Assembly (NCBI GenBank): GCA_947462875.1
Contig: CANHQJ010000005.1
Span: 1 to 64,000, forward strand
DNA length: 64,000 bases
Direction of reading: 5' to 3'
From: Verrucomicrobiia bacterium
GTDB lineage: Bacteria; Verrucomicrobiota; Verrucomicrobiia; Verrucomicrobiales; Akkermansiaceae
Positions 32,501 to 41,300 of this stretch are shown in pieces. The notes under the pieces were generated by a model, which was not told the DNA's origin, searched no databases, and saw only the letters and a list, made by a program, of their open reading frames with translations. Each line of letters begins with the position of its first letter. Position 1 is the stretch's first letter. The translations under genes were made by a program, and so were the position numbers.

Positions 32501-35500
32501 TCAGCGCTCCTCCCGTCCCCGCTCCTATCGCTACGGCCGTCACTCCTGTCGGCGTATTGCTAAACTGCAGGCTGTCCACCGTGAATGCCGCATTGAGATT
32601 GGTGAGGATCGTGTTGTCCACCATCGGTGCTCCCGCCGCGCTGAAAATCACCGCGTCCGCTGCCGTCGGTATGCTCAGCGCGTCCGTCAGTCCACCGCCA
32701 TCCGTCGTCCAGTTGGCCGTGCCGCTTCCCAGCGTGTTCCATGACAAGTCCTGACCTCCGCGCCAGTGAATCAGCGTCTGGGTCGAAACCGTCAGACTCA
32801 CCAAATTGTCGCTCTTGTTGATCGTGTAATTGAAGCCGTTCGGTGCGGAGCCAATCACGTAGTTCGCACCTGCCAAGCCGCCCGCTGTCGAGGTCAGCAG
32901 GTTGTAGGTGCCCACCGCGGGCGTGCCTGACAAGTTCAAGGTCACCACGCCGCTGGTCACGGCTGTTCCTGTCGCTCCTGTGTCGATGCGATCGCTCGTG
33001 GCGCCGTTGAGTTCAAAGCTCAACTGCGACCCGTTGCTCAGGGTCAGGGCTCCTGCGACATCATCCAGCACAAGTGCCTCGATAGTCGCGTTGTTTTGAT
33101 CGAGGTGACCTGCGCCTCCTACTGTCACGCTGGCCACTCCATCGATGCCGAATCCGGCTCTCAGGGTGCCCTGCTGCACCACCACCGATGCCGCTCCGGC
33201 ATTCAACGATGTGCTGCCCGTCAGCACTGCGGTTCCCGGGCCTGTCTTGATCAAATTGCCTCCCGTGCTGGTAATGCTAGGAACGGTTAACACGCCGGTG
33301 GATCCGGACACATCGAGCGTGCCGGAACCTGCCGCAATCGCGATCGGACGGTTCAGGACGTTCGCGCCACTTCCCGTGTAGCTGATGCCACCGGCATTCA
33401 GGTTCACCACTGTGGATGCTCCCAGTGGTCCGGCCGTTGTGGGCGAGGAGGGGAATGCCACCGTTCCGCCATTGACGGTCAAAGCTCCAGCGAAGTTGCT
33501 CGAACCGCTCAAAGTCTGCGTGCCAGTGCCGATCTTGGTAACCGACAATGTTCCCGAAGTGTTGTTGATGGAACCGCTGTGAGATGCGGTCGCGTTGTTG
33601 TCGCCGAGGGTCAGAGTCGCATCCAACAAGGTGCTCGCCACGTTGCCGCTACCGTTGAGACCGTTGATCGTTTCGTTGCCTCCCGCCAAGCTCAGCAGTC
33701 CGATGCCGGTGCCATTGCTATTGACAATCACGTTGCCCTTGCCCGTTCCGTTAGGAATCTGATCGGGCTGAAGCAATTGCAAGGTCGCGGATTTGCCCGC
33801 TACCGCATTGAAGTTGACGACGGTGTCACCCTGATAATCATTGGCCTCGAGGGTCGCGTTATTGAGTGTAACGAGAAATTGCGTGGCGCTCGCGGTAAGA
33901 GATGTGATGTCTAGCACCAATCCGCTCGCTCCGGTGACTTTGTTGGTCAGCGAGAATGATCCCGCAGTGCCGGTGTTAGCCGTAAACGTGGCAGGAGCCA
34001 AGTTGGCGGTGATGACGCCCGACAAGATAATGTTGGCGACATCCGTTCTGATGCCCACCCGATCCGTTCCCAATGCCGTGTTGAAAATAATCGGATTGCT
34101 CAACGTGTTGTTAGCGACTCCAGAGAAATAAATCCCAGCAAGATCCGTGGGCGCCTCACCGATCACAATCGGACCCGTTCCATAAGGAGTGCCCGTGATC
34201 GCAGTAGAGATACTCAATCGTGTGCCCGCGACCGTATTTTTCAGAATCACCCCACCCGTGAAGCTGTTACTTGCGTTTGCCAAGCGTGGGTTGCTGTTTT
34301 GATTGTTAAAGACGATCTGGGTTTTCCGTGTCGCACCATCGGTGATCAACGCGCTGATCGCTCCCGTGCTGGCGTTATTGATTGCATCCACATAGACTCC
34401 TTCGCCAGCGGGAGTATTGAGGGATGTCGCCGTGGAGGGTGCCGTGGAGGTGCTGCTATTGGTGATCGTGCTCAGAACATCCGTAGAAGTAATCGCTCCC
34501 GTGCTCACGCTGAAACCATTCAGATCGAAGGTCCCAGTAGAAGTTAAAGTGATAGGATTGCTTGCGTTAAGCGCTGTGGCAGATCCCATCGCCAAAACAC
34601 CACCATTCACTGTAGTCGCACCCGTGTGCGTGTTCGAACCACTGAGCGTGAGCCGTCCTATTCCGGTTTTGGTAAAGCCCAAATTGGCCGTGGAACCATT
34701 GCGCAGAATCCCCGAGAATATCGTGTCCGTGCCATCGGCGCCCGCTGTCAAGGTCGCTCCCGTCGCTGCGTTGTTTTCCGCGAATCCGCTGCCAGCCAGT
34801 GAACCGATTGCATTGTTTGAACCGTTCAATCGCAGAATCCCGTTGGCGTTGACCGTCACTGTCGAGTTCGCACTCAAGGAATTGCCCGCTCCCCCTTGCA
34901 GGATGCCGCCATCATTTACGGTAGTGGGTCCGCTGTAGGTGGTGGTTCCATTCGCCGAGGAGATGGTGACCAATCCCCCAATGTTCAGCGACGAGCTTCC
35001 CGTAATCGCTCCAGACACGGTCAGCGCGGAACCATTTGCTCCGGTGCCATCCACACTCCATGTTTGGTTGCTTCCCAAAATCACGGGCGCACTGATCGTG
35101 ACAGCCCCCGCATTGCTTCCTACCGCAATCCCGTCCGTCGACGATACCGGCGCGATGGCCAAAGTTCCTGTATTCAGGGCAGGCGTCAGACCACCGGCGA
35201 TCGTCACGCTGTTTACTCCATTCGGCTCACTGCTGAAAATCAAATTCCGCACGGTGTAATCATTGTCCAAGGTAGTGGCAATCACGCCGCCGGTAGTGGT
35301 GGCGTTGATCGCACTGAAGCGGACCGTGTTCCCCGCACCTGGGTTCGATTGCGCGTTGATCAAACCAGCGGCATCGCTTGTCCAGTTCGTGTTGCTGCCG
35401 CTCAAGGCACTCCAGTTACCGTTCGTATTGCCGCGCCAGTAGATGTCTCCCGATGCTGCGGGCGTCACGCCCAACTGCACGAGACTGTCCGTTGCGTTCA

Positions 35501-38093
35501 GGCTATAGGTGAATCCCCCCGGAGCATTCAGCGCATACGTTGCGCCTGACAAGCCACTGGGCGCCGATAACAAATCGTAGCTCGACGCACTGCCAAATCC
35601 CGGCAAGGCGACGATCGCGATGTTCACTGCTCCCGAGGCAATCGCGGGATTCAGCGTGGTGATGGAGTCAGACCCAGCCGTGTTCGCTCCCAACTCGAAG
35701 CCCAGTGTCGTCGGTCCGGTCAAGGAACCGATGCTCAACGCGGAAACATTGCTCAACGCATTGGCCGCACCTCCCGCCATGCTAAAGGAAACGCCGGATG
35801 CCGAGTTCGGCACAATGCTCAGCGCGGTGTTGGCCGGCACGCTTCCCCGCAATACCAAGCTGCCGTTGTTTGCGGTCGTTCCACCCGTGTAGGTGTTCGC
35901 TCCTCCTAACACGAGGTTTCCTGTACCGGTTTTGGTCAATCCGTAATTGTTGCCGCCATCACCGATCGGACCACTGAAAATCGTGGAGGTCCCCGCAACC
36001 GTCGTGCCCACATTTGCCGTGATCACACGGCTCGCTCCACTCAAGGTCACAGGACCAGTAAAATTCAGCGTCTTTTCCGTAGCAACCGTATAAAACGTCG
36101 TATCGGCAGACATCGCGATATCGTTTGCCACGGTCCGATTCTGTGAAGTTCCCGCACGCAACTGCGCTCCGCCCATGGTCACTGTTCCGGTTCCGAGAGG
36201 ACCAGAGACAAGCGCACCGGGATCACCCACCGTGTCACGATCCACCGCGATAAATCCTGCCGTCAGCGCCGTGCCACCACTATAGGTATGATCAGCACGC
36301 GGCACATAATCTCCGGTGCTCGAACCATTCATCACCAATGAACCAGTGCCAGATATGATACCATCAGTGAATACTCGCCCCGTACTCGTATTGCGAATAG
36401 TCAAAACGTTAGAACCTAAATTAAATGTCGCACCTGCAGCAAAAGTCATTGTGCCCGCAGTGGTGCTGCCGATGGTGCTATTCGCCGCCAAGGTGATTGG
36501 TCCGGCAAAACTTGGCGTCGTGCCAGTGTTACTGGTGAAAATCACGTTGCTTGTTCCTCCAACGCCAGTGCCTGAAATCGTAAGCGGCTCAGCAGCCGTG
36601 GCGACGTGTGCTCCGATGTCGAGCGACGCTCCCGAAGCAATCACCGTGCCGGCCGAGGTGCTGCCGAGAGCCACGCCGGTCGCACTTACTGAGCCGAGAC
36701 GCAACGTTCCCTCGTTAATCAGAATTTGTCCAGTGAAGACGGCATTGCTCGCAGTGCTGTTTCCCAGAACCAAAAGGCCCGAGCCGCTCTTGGTAAGAGC
36801 GCCCGATCCTTGCAACTGCGAGTTAGTCCACGCCGTGCCACTGCCTGAGCCATCATCGATTGTGAATGTGACGCCTGTAGGAACATTGAAAATACCTCCC
36901 CCCGTACCAATTGAGAAAATATAACCATTACCCGGCAAGCTAGCGGTAGGGACGTCGTTGTTGTAAGTAGTGTTCGGACGGAATGTGCCACCGTTACTAA
37001 TTGTTACCGTTTTATAGACCGATGCTAAAATACCCAGAGGCCCTGTAGTGGCATTATCGGTAGCGCCGTTCATTTGCAAGATTGCCGTATTGCCATTGAT
37101 GGAAACATTTCCCGTAAATGTATTGGCGGTGTTGCTCAAGATCATGGTGCCCGCAGTCACGTTGATGCCACCTGTGGTCGTACCAACAACGCCCGTCGAA
37201 AGCGTACCCGCACCGGATTTGTTGATGGCAAAAGTCGCTCCCGAAACAGCTCCTACCGTGAGCAAAGTATCTGCCGATGTTGAAAACGTCGCCGCTCCTG
37301 TGAGAGTCGTCGCGCCAAAGGTCACCCCACCCGTGCTGCTCGTGGCATTGGTGCCACGGTTGACGGTGAGTGTATTCGCTCCGATGCTCAGGGTGCCCAG
37401 CGTATGAGTCACGCCAGCTCCAGCCGTCAAACGATCCGAAGTGATAGCCGCGTTGCCATTGACTGTGGTGTTACGGGCAAAGTTCAGGGCCGTGTCATTC
37501 GCCAACTGCAAGGTGCCGCCGCTCAGAGTTAAGCTACCCGCTCCCAAGGCTCCCACCACACTACTCGCTCTCAAGGTTCCTGCCGACAAGACCACCGCTC
37601 CCGTAAGCGTGTTGGTATTGGATAATGCCAAGGTGCCCAATCCGCTCTTCGTCAACCCTTGAGTCCCGGCAACGACGTTGCTAATCGTTAGAGTCCGGTT
37701 CGCTTGCGTGACATTGATGGCTGGTGAGCCGGAAGCAACTTGCAGGGTCAACGCAAATGGCGACGTGTGCGGAACGATATTGACATCATGTGATGGGGTT
37801 GTGTCCGTAAAGGTAATGTTGCCGATGGTGCGCGCCGTGTTCACAGACACATTCTGCGTCGCGGTGTATTCACCCACAAACGAAGCGGTGTTACCACTAC
37901 CACTGGCCACACTATTACTGACCCAGTTGCCAGTTCCACCCCAGATTCCCGTGCCTGCTGCACCAGTCCACGTGCCACTCTGCGCCTGCGAGGGCTTGAT
38001 GCACAATGCCATGGCCAATGCCGCAGCGAGGATTCCAGGGATAAGACGACGACGAGAAGCGCGCACGCGCACAAGGCTGTACTTGGGTTTCAT
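26508..38093 (-). CDS. giant PATR-repeat secreted protein, 3861 aa
   Basis: This 3861-residue PATR protein is the closest paralogue of the 4124-aa neighbour. An upstream in-frame ATG (38174) would add 27 residues, but MKPKYSLVRVRASRRRLIP at 38093 aligns with the other giants, so that start is chosen. The signal peptide ends SQA|QS at residue 37. Caps YWRGNTNGNW (near 35430), HWRGGQDLSW (near 32765) and WNQTGGGNWSVG (near 29830) repeat the start-module pattern. The insert NSGYIGAPMVQF...GIVITSPGTY is at about 30380-30550. The C-terminus carries ADPDGDGMNNLLEFATNSNP (about residue 3724) and the YTIEGSDDLSTW domain, nearly identical to the neighbour. However, the segment at 27760-27420 matches the 4233-aa giant (2060-1690) rather than the close paralogue, a sign of mosaic exchange. 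No translocator barrel is visible. A surface or extracellular fibre is inferred. Confidence 0.9.
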   Translation of the reverse strand: MKPKYSLVRVRASRRRLIPGILAAALAMALCIKPSQAQSGTWTGAAGTGIWGGTGNWVSNSVASGSGNTASFVGEYTATQNVSVNTARTIGNITFTDTTPSHDVNIVPHTSPFALTLQVASGSPAINVTQANRTLTISNVVAGTQGLTKSGLGTLALSNTNTLTGAVVLSAGTLRASSVVGALGAGSLTLSGGTLQLANDTALNFARNTTVNGNAAITSDRLTAGAGVTHTLGTLSIGANTLTVNRGTNATSSTGGVTFGATTLTGAATFSTSADTLLTVGAVSGATFAINKSGAGTLSTGVVGTTTGGINVTAGTMILSNTANTFTGNVSINGNTAILQMNGATDNATTGPLGILASVYKTVTISNGGTFRPNTTYNNDVPTASLPGNGYIFSIGTGGGIFNVPTGVTFTIDDGSGSGTAWTNSQLQGSGALTKSGSGLLVLGNSTASNAVFTGQILINEGTLRLGSVSATGVALGSTSAGTVIASGASLDIGAHVATAAEPLTISGTGVGGTSNVIFTSNTGTTPSFAGPITLAANSTIGSTTAGTMTFAAGATFNLGSNVLTIRNTSTGRVFTDGIISGTGSLVMNGSSTGDYVPRADHTYSGGTALTAGFIAVDRDTVGDPGALVSGPLGTGTVTMGGAQLRAGTSQNRTVANDIAMSADTTFYTVATEKTLNFTGPVTLSGASRVITANVGTTVAGTSTIFSGPIGDGGNNYGLTKTGTGNLVLGGANTYTGGTTANNGSLVLRGSVPANTALSIVPNSASGVSFSMAGGAANALSNVSALSIGSLTGPTTLGFELGANTAGSDSITTLNPAIASGAVNIAIVALPGFGSASSYDLLSAPSGLSGATYALNAPGGFTYSLNATDSLVQLGVTPAASGDIYWRGNTNGNWSALSGSNTNWTSDAAGLINAQSNPGAGNTVRFSAINATTTGGVIATTLDNDYTVRNLIFSSEPNGVNSVTIAGGLTPALNTGTLAIAPVSSTDGIAVGSNAGAVTISAPVILGSNQTWSVDGTGANGSALTVSGAITGSSSLNIGGLVTISSANGTTTYSGPTTVNDGGILQGGAGNSLSANSTVTVNANGILRLNGSNNAIGSLAGSGFAENNAATGATLTAGADGTDTIFSGILRNGSTANLGFTKTGIGRLTLSGSNTHTGATTVNGGVLAMGSATALNASNPITLTSTGTFDLNGFSVSTGAITSTDVLSTITNSSTSTAPSTATSLNTPAGEGVYVDAINNASTGAISALITDGATRKTQIVFNNQNSNPRLANASNSFTGGVILKNTVAGTRLSISTAITGTPYGTGPIVIGEAPTDLAGIYFSGVANNTLSNPIIFNTALGTDRVGIRTDVANIILSGVITANLAPATFTANTGTAGSFSLTNKVTGASGLVLDITSLTASATQFLVTLNNATLEANDYQGDTVVNFNAVAGKSATLQLLQPDQIPNGTGKGNVIVNSNGTGIGLLSLAGGNETINGLNGSGNVASTLLDATLTLGDNNATASHSGSINNTSGTLSVTKIGTGTQTLSGSSNFAGALTVNGGTVAFPSSPTTAGPLGASTVVNLNAGGISYTGSGANVLNRPIAIAAGSGTLDVSGSTGVLTVPSITSTGGNLIKTGPGTAVLTGSTSLNAGAASVVVQQGTLRAGFGIDGVASVTVGGAGHLDQNNATIEALVLDDVAGALTLSNGSQLSFELNGATSDRIDTGATGTAVTSGVVTLNLSGTPAVGTYNLLTSTAGGLAGANYVIGSAPNGFNYTINKSDNLVSLTVSTQTLIHWRGGQDLSWNTLGSGTANWTTDGGGLTDALSIPTAADAVIFSAAGAPMVDNTILTNLNAAFTVDSLQFSNTPTGVTAVAIGAGTGGALTLSPASSTNGIRILSGGGTVTISAPLSVGAAQTWDIDATGSLVVSGDTTFTNAVNKTNGGALTLSGNNSGTGAITLSAGTLNLNSATALGAGTLTIGAGTTINTAANNTLSTNNAQNWNGDFTFTGSSDLNLGSGAVSMGSSLQLTTAGSILSVGGAIGDGGSNHSLTKAGAGTLVLGGSNTYGGATTINAGVLRITNGAALGSTAAGTTQSGSSALELDGTGGAITVGAEPLTINGGGVTLPVSDLGALRNIAGDNTYGGTITLASQARINSDSGTLTLNNPSAVSSVGRTLVIGGEGNTTISGAIALGSGGVAKGGTGTLTLSGANTYTGNTSLNVGVLNMTGSLTGNGTPTAGSNLLYGVDPGNSVLNISGNITNYFRFQGATNALANAAYIQTGGTVNFTSTQTGNPNHAVASAGYGYMEITGGTMKAGGRFAPSNGSATTGVMYIGGTGTFDNTTGEWLLMSYSPSAAAAGGRSMMTLAPGGTLDRQGASNLFGLNMDRDGGYAVLNVAGGTILNSNRAVTFGNGTSVGNNTTGILNLTAGTLQIGTNFGTTTAGAGNKAFLNFAGGTLKAQAALTAVIPATNANQTITNTVFGSIDNAGTANDYNGGLVVDTNSFNVAFTTALLGAESTYGVTQANIGDLLLLPGNSGYIGAPMVQFDAPAAGGTPASGYALISGGKVTGIVITSPGTYQFDEQPNINLTGGGGTIPPFSTSLLQTLNTAGGLRKNGTGTLTMSGANTYAGATSVNGGTLLLNGSAATLPTTSGITVNSGGTLAFTSGSASALDMPGKTLNLNGGTLGLDVGAEGASDTINVDTFTLSANSSFAFTGVGAVGGSYTLLTSVNPIVNTGAFAISGQTLGRVNLVPTINANSITVTTTLEEGVWNQTGGGNWSVGNTGGPSAPNWNNYKPTVPGDAALFGSAITAPSTVLVDTPHTVSYLRFDSANAYTIGANGSGNLSLNNGSSIAAVTVTSGSHTIAENVALLSNTNLLPATGTTLTVSGVISGAGRSVDINGSGSVELTGTNTYSGATSLTNGTLTVSAGAINTSALTVGSAAAGASGVNAVLRLTGGTFNATQFTALSAGPSNVSSITIGGSAQVTLPAHPTARGSGSTATLTLDSTTGFLSPAATTATYMPAFTFDNAYLTANGAKFNIPTGRDITIGQVLENATEQVGTLTKSGVGTLTLSGANLYSGATTVLAGALSIGNVDALGTLEAGTTVADGGRVVFNPLATGATVAENFTVSGNGTASNGVLNVGGNKTINLSGDIVLSADSRFTVDGGSAFNFTGLNGISADDKNLTINTDGSVASSITGPLAIGTGSLTKTGGSTLTLGGDSSYSGGTIISGGVVSAVTSNNALGSGPVNISGGLRVAVAAGLDVPNAITVTSTPGVVGRGTIESSGASGIGTFSGPITILGSPSAGGLLWGAPGTVLHMAGPITAAAQFSQRDGRVMYSGGGTGYSGIIITGTAIVGANDGIATTATVRLGGSAVASLDLNGFNQRLVGVEQWVGFAATVGNSSTTSDSVLTTTGSYSFVGRIVDVIGTGTRKVGLTVASGSLTLTGANTHTGGTTVDQGVLTIGTGGVISGATGPLSVNNTNTAEGNATVVNLSTAENTTVGSLSGSIATPSSGANTATINTQTGRLLTVNQTADATYAGVIAGSGDFALGASSTNALTLSGVNTYTGTTTVNAGTLLITGSVAGTASAGTTGVLGGTGTVTGAATIATTGVLSPGVNNVGTLNFGSTLTLNAGSNYAVTITGNGVNDKVNVTGALTASGDITVTLSGYTPVVNDTFDLADAASIAGTPNLILPTLSAGLKWNTDAFATTGQISVETSDPFLAWASGFGLVGGDAAKSADPDGDGMNNLLEFATNSNPSNGGSGARVYGKIHMIGASPVLTYTVATRATATFSANGSKQEATKDLVKYTIEGSDDLSTWNTVVVTELNSSDSTAVQNAIVPALPTLDTGWEWHTFRTDDSTTTDSRDFIRLQVTETP
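33450..34350 (-). repeat. module shared by all four giants (copy 3)
   Basis: The conserved order TDLAGIYFSG, DRVGIRTDV, ITANLAPATF, GDTVVNF, QIPNGTGKGNVIVNSNGTG, TINGLNGSG and GTGTQTLSG is present. Its first third differs from copies 1 and 2 and resembles copy 4 (TRKTQIVFNNQN versus TRKTQVVMSNNN). Confidence 0.75.
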
Positions 38094-38131
38094 AAATTTA
38101 AGGGTTTGAGGTAGGGTTGATGGGTTGGAAA
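38094..38131 (-). promoter_or_regulatory. G-free mRNA leader of the 3861-aa giant
   Basis: The 38 nt directly before the ATG contain no G in the mRNA sense and therefore no Shine-Dalgarno sequence. The opposite strand carries three GGG runs (38102-38104, 38114-38116, 38122-38124) and two GG runs, a weak quadruplex-like pattern. I saw no clear promoter between here and the terminator at 38276. Confidence 0.5.
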
Positions 38132-38240
38132 CTTGCCCGCTCAAAAAAGAGACAAATTTCAGAGACAGAAGCACTTTCGCCTAATGATCTCTCTTTTCAA
38201 GAAAAAACCTCACTTCGTGAAAAAAATGATACAGTTCGCA

Positions 38241-38276
38241 AAACAAAAGCCCTCCGGCGTAGAGGCGCGGAGGGCT
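38241..38276 (-). terminator. Rho-independent terminator after the 3462-aa giant
   Basis: Arms AGCCCTCCG (38248-38256) and CGGAGGGCT (38268-38276) form a 9-bp GC-rich stem, followed on the minus strand by TTTTGTTT. It lies about 70 bp beyond the stop of the 38349-48737 gene. Its sequence differs from the two identical terminators further left. Confidence 0.85.
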
Positions 38277-38348
38277 CTGTGAAGCGAGAACCTAGCGGCA
38301 GGATCCTGCGTCGCTAAAGCGATGAATAAAGCACTGCCGCCGTCATCA

Positions 38349-41300
38349 TCAAGGACCGGTGACCTTGAGACGGGCGAAGTTCTTCGAGCCCAACGGCGTC
38401 GGGAAGGTGTATGTCACGTTGCTACCGGAGACAACAACATTCACGCCAGCGGTTTCCGTGGTCCAGGTGCCCGTGAGGGTCTCGGAGGTTTCGACGCTGA
38501 AATCAGTGCCATACACACCCGCATAGCCCGATCCCATCACCCAGGTGACCGTAAGAGTGCCCCCAGTGTTTGTCACACCTGGCAGCGCGGTGAAGCCGGT
38601 GGTGTTGCCGGTTGGTCCGCCGAGGAAATACTCGACACCGTTCGGCACCCCGTCGTTGTCGTGATCGTCATTCAGGTTCGCACCCGCGCCGTTGACCGCG
38701 GCCCATGAACCGTAGCCCGCCTGCTCCAGCACGAGGCTGTTGCCCACGACTTTCAATACATAGCCGGGAACCGGCGAATGAAGGACAGGCGTGCCGGTGA
38801 TACCCGTGGATGACGTGATCAAGGTGTGACTGGCCGCGCTGGGAGTGCCGGTGATCTTGATGGTGCCCGCCGTGAGATCGAAACTGCTGGTCGAAGTGGT
38901 GGGCGAGCCGATGGCGAAACTCAGGGAAGCCCCGGCACTCACCGTGACCGGCGAGGCTTGGCTACCGCCCACGAGAGCGAGTGTGCCTTGGCTGACAGTG
39001 GTGGTGCCCGAATAGGTATTCGCTCCCGAGAGAGTCTGGGTGCCCGTGCCGGCTTTCACCAGAGCGAGCGTGCCTGTGGTATTCGTGATCACGCCGCTGA
39101 AGCTGCTGGTGGCGTTGTTCGCCCCCAGGGTGAGAGTAGGCGTGCCGCTGGCGCCATCGACGATGCCGTTTCCACTGAGGCCGTTGATCGTCTCACTGAA
39201 GCCGGCGAGGTTGAGCGTGCCGACGCCGGTGCCATTGGAGTTGATCACCACATTGCCGGTGCCAGTGCCGTTGGGAATCTGGTCGGCGGCGCCGAGCACC
39301 AAGGTCCTGTTGCGACCGGCTGTGGCGCTCTGACCGATGACCGTGTCACCCGCGTAGTCGTTATTGGCAGCGGTGTTGTTCAGCGTGATGGTGATCGCGG
39401 CTCCGGAGGTGGCCGAGCTGAGGATAAGTCCCTGGCTTCCGGTGATCTTGCCAGTCAAGGTTGCCGCACCGGTGGTGTTGGTGCTGAACGTGATCGGAGC
39501 AAGATTGGCCGTGATCTGGCCGGAAAGGACCATCCCGATGGCATCAAAACGGATACCGACCCGATCCGTACCGACGGCGGTGTTTACCACAATGTCATTG
39601 GGAAGGGTTTGGTTGGCCGTGGTGAAGTACATGCCCGCCTTGTCGGTATTTGCCTGACCGATGATGATCGGACCGCTGCCGTATGGCGTGCCGTTGATGG
39701 TGCCAATGGTGAGCCGCGTGCCGTTGATGGGTTCGTGGGCGAGAACCAGTCCGCCGGAGTAGGAGTTCGAGGGATTGGTGGTCGCAAAGGTTGCGTTGTT
39801 GTTGCTCATCACGACCTGCGTCTTGCGGGTGGGTCCGTCGGTGATGAGTGCCGGCAAGCCGGAGTTGACCGGCGTGCTGATTGTGAGGGCATCCGTCAGG
39901 GCCGGAGAGCCCGAGGTGGTGGCGGTGGAGGCGTGTGTGCCCGCTGCGCTGTTGGTGATGGTATTACCCGCGACGTTGGCAAGGCTAGCAACGGTCTGGC
40001 TGGCACCAAACAGGTCGAAGGTGCTGGTGCCACCGAGCGTCAAGGCGGCAGCGGCAGGCAGGTTGCCGGCTGCTTGCAAGGTGCCGTTGGTGACGTTGAC
40101 TGAGATCGATGCCGAAGTGCCACCCAGGCGCAGGGTGCCTTCGTTGACGGTGGTTGGGCCGGTGTAGGTGTTGGTGCCGTTGAGGATGACCAAACCGGCA
40201 CCAGCCTTGCTCAGGGACGAGGCGGAAGTGTTGTCCTGGATGGCCGAGTTGATCGTCATCGCATTGCCGGTGCTGTTGTTGGTGAGGGCAAGGTCCCCCG
40301 CTGCGGTTGCAGTGGTCAGGATTCCGGAGTTGGGAGCAGTTCCCACCGTGAGGGTTCCAGCTGCGGAGAGCATCACGATGGCGCTCGTGCGGAGCGTGGC
40401 CGAGCTGACGTCGACGGTAGCGGCACTGGTGCCACCGGAGTCGCTTTGCAGCAGGGTGTTCACCGTGGTGGTGGCCGCGCCCAGTGTGATGTTCCCCGGG
40501 GCGCCGGAGCCTTCGATGATCCGGACGTTCGTGGTAGCGTCATCCGCGATGGTGCCGGGATTGAGGCGTGCGACGTTCGTGTAGGCATTGTAGGCCACGA
40601 TGTTGCCGCTGCCGTCATTCATGGCCCAATCCGAGCCGACGAAGGCCCAGGCACCGAGAATGCCGTTGGTATTGGCCGTGCTGGTCTGGATGACGTTGTT
40701 GGCCGCGGTCGCATTGGCGAAGTTGACCACACCGCCCGCGTTGCGGGTGATGGCCCCGACGTTGAGGATGTTGCTGGCTCCGGCGTTGGTGTTGGTAACG
40801 ACCGAGTTCCCGGGGTTGATGGTGAGGCCTGCGACGGTCTTGGCGGTCGTGCCGCTGTAGGTCAGCGTGCCACCGGCCACCGCGAGCGCACCAGTGAAGG
40901 CGTTGGTACCGGAAATCACCAAGTTGCCGGAGGAGGTCTTGGAGAGTGTGCCGCCGCCGTTAAGTTCACCAAGTCCCGTCAAGGTGCCGGACTGCGCGGC
41001 GAGGGTGATGGGGGCTGTTGAACTGCCGATTGCGAAGCCGCCCATGTCGAGCGTGCCGCCATTCAGCGTGATGGTGGAGGTTTCGGTGCCTGCACCGCCG
41101 GTGCGGGTGATGTTGCCTGCGAGGGTGGTCGTTCCGCCGGTCAGGTTGATGTTGGAACTGGCGGTGACGGCACTCCCTGCGTTAGCCATGTTAATGGAAG
41201 TGATTCCGACATTGCCTCCGCTGATGTTGAGGTTCGCGTTTGAGGTGCCACCCGTGCTGGTGTTGACGGCCATGACGATGCTTCCAATGGTCACGGTAGG

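Noticed and set aside
38094-38174. 27-codon extension of the 3861-aa giant
   Set aside because: The paralogue-conserved MKPKYSLV start at 38093 begins the signal peptide; the extension overlaps the G-free leader.
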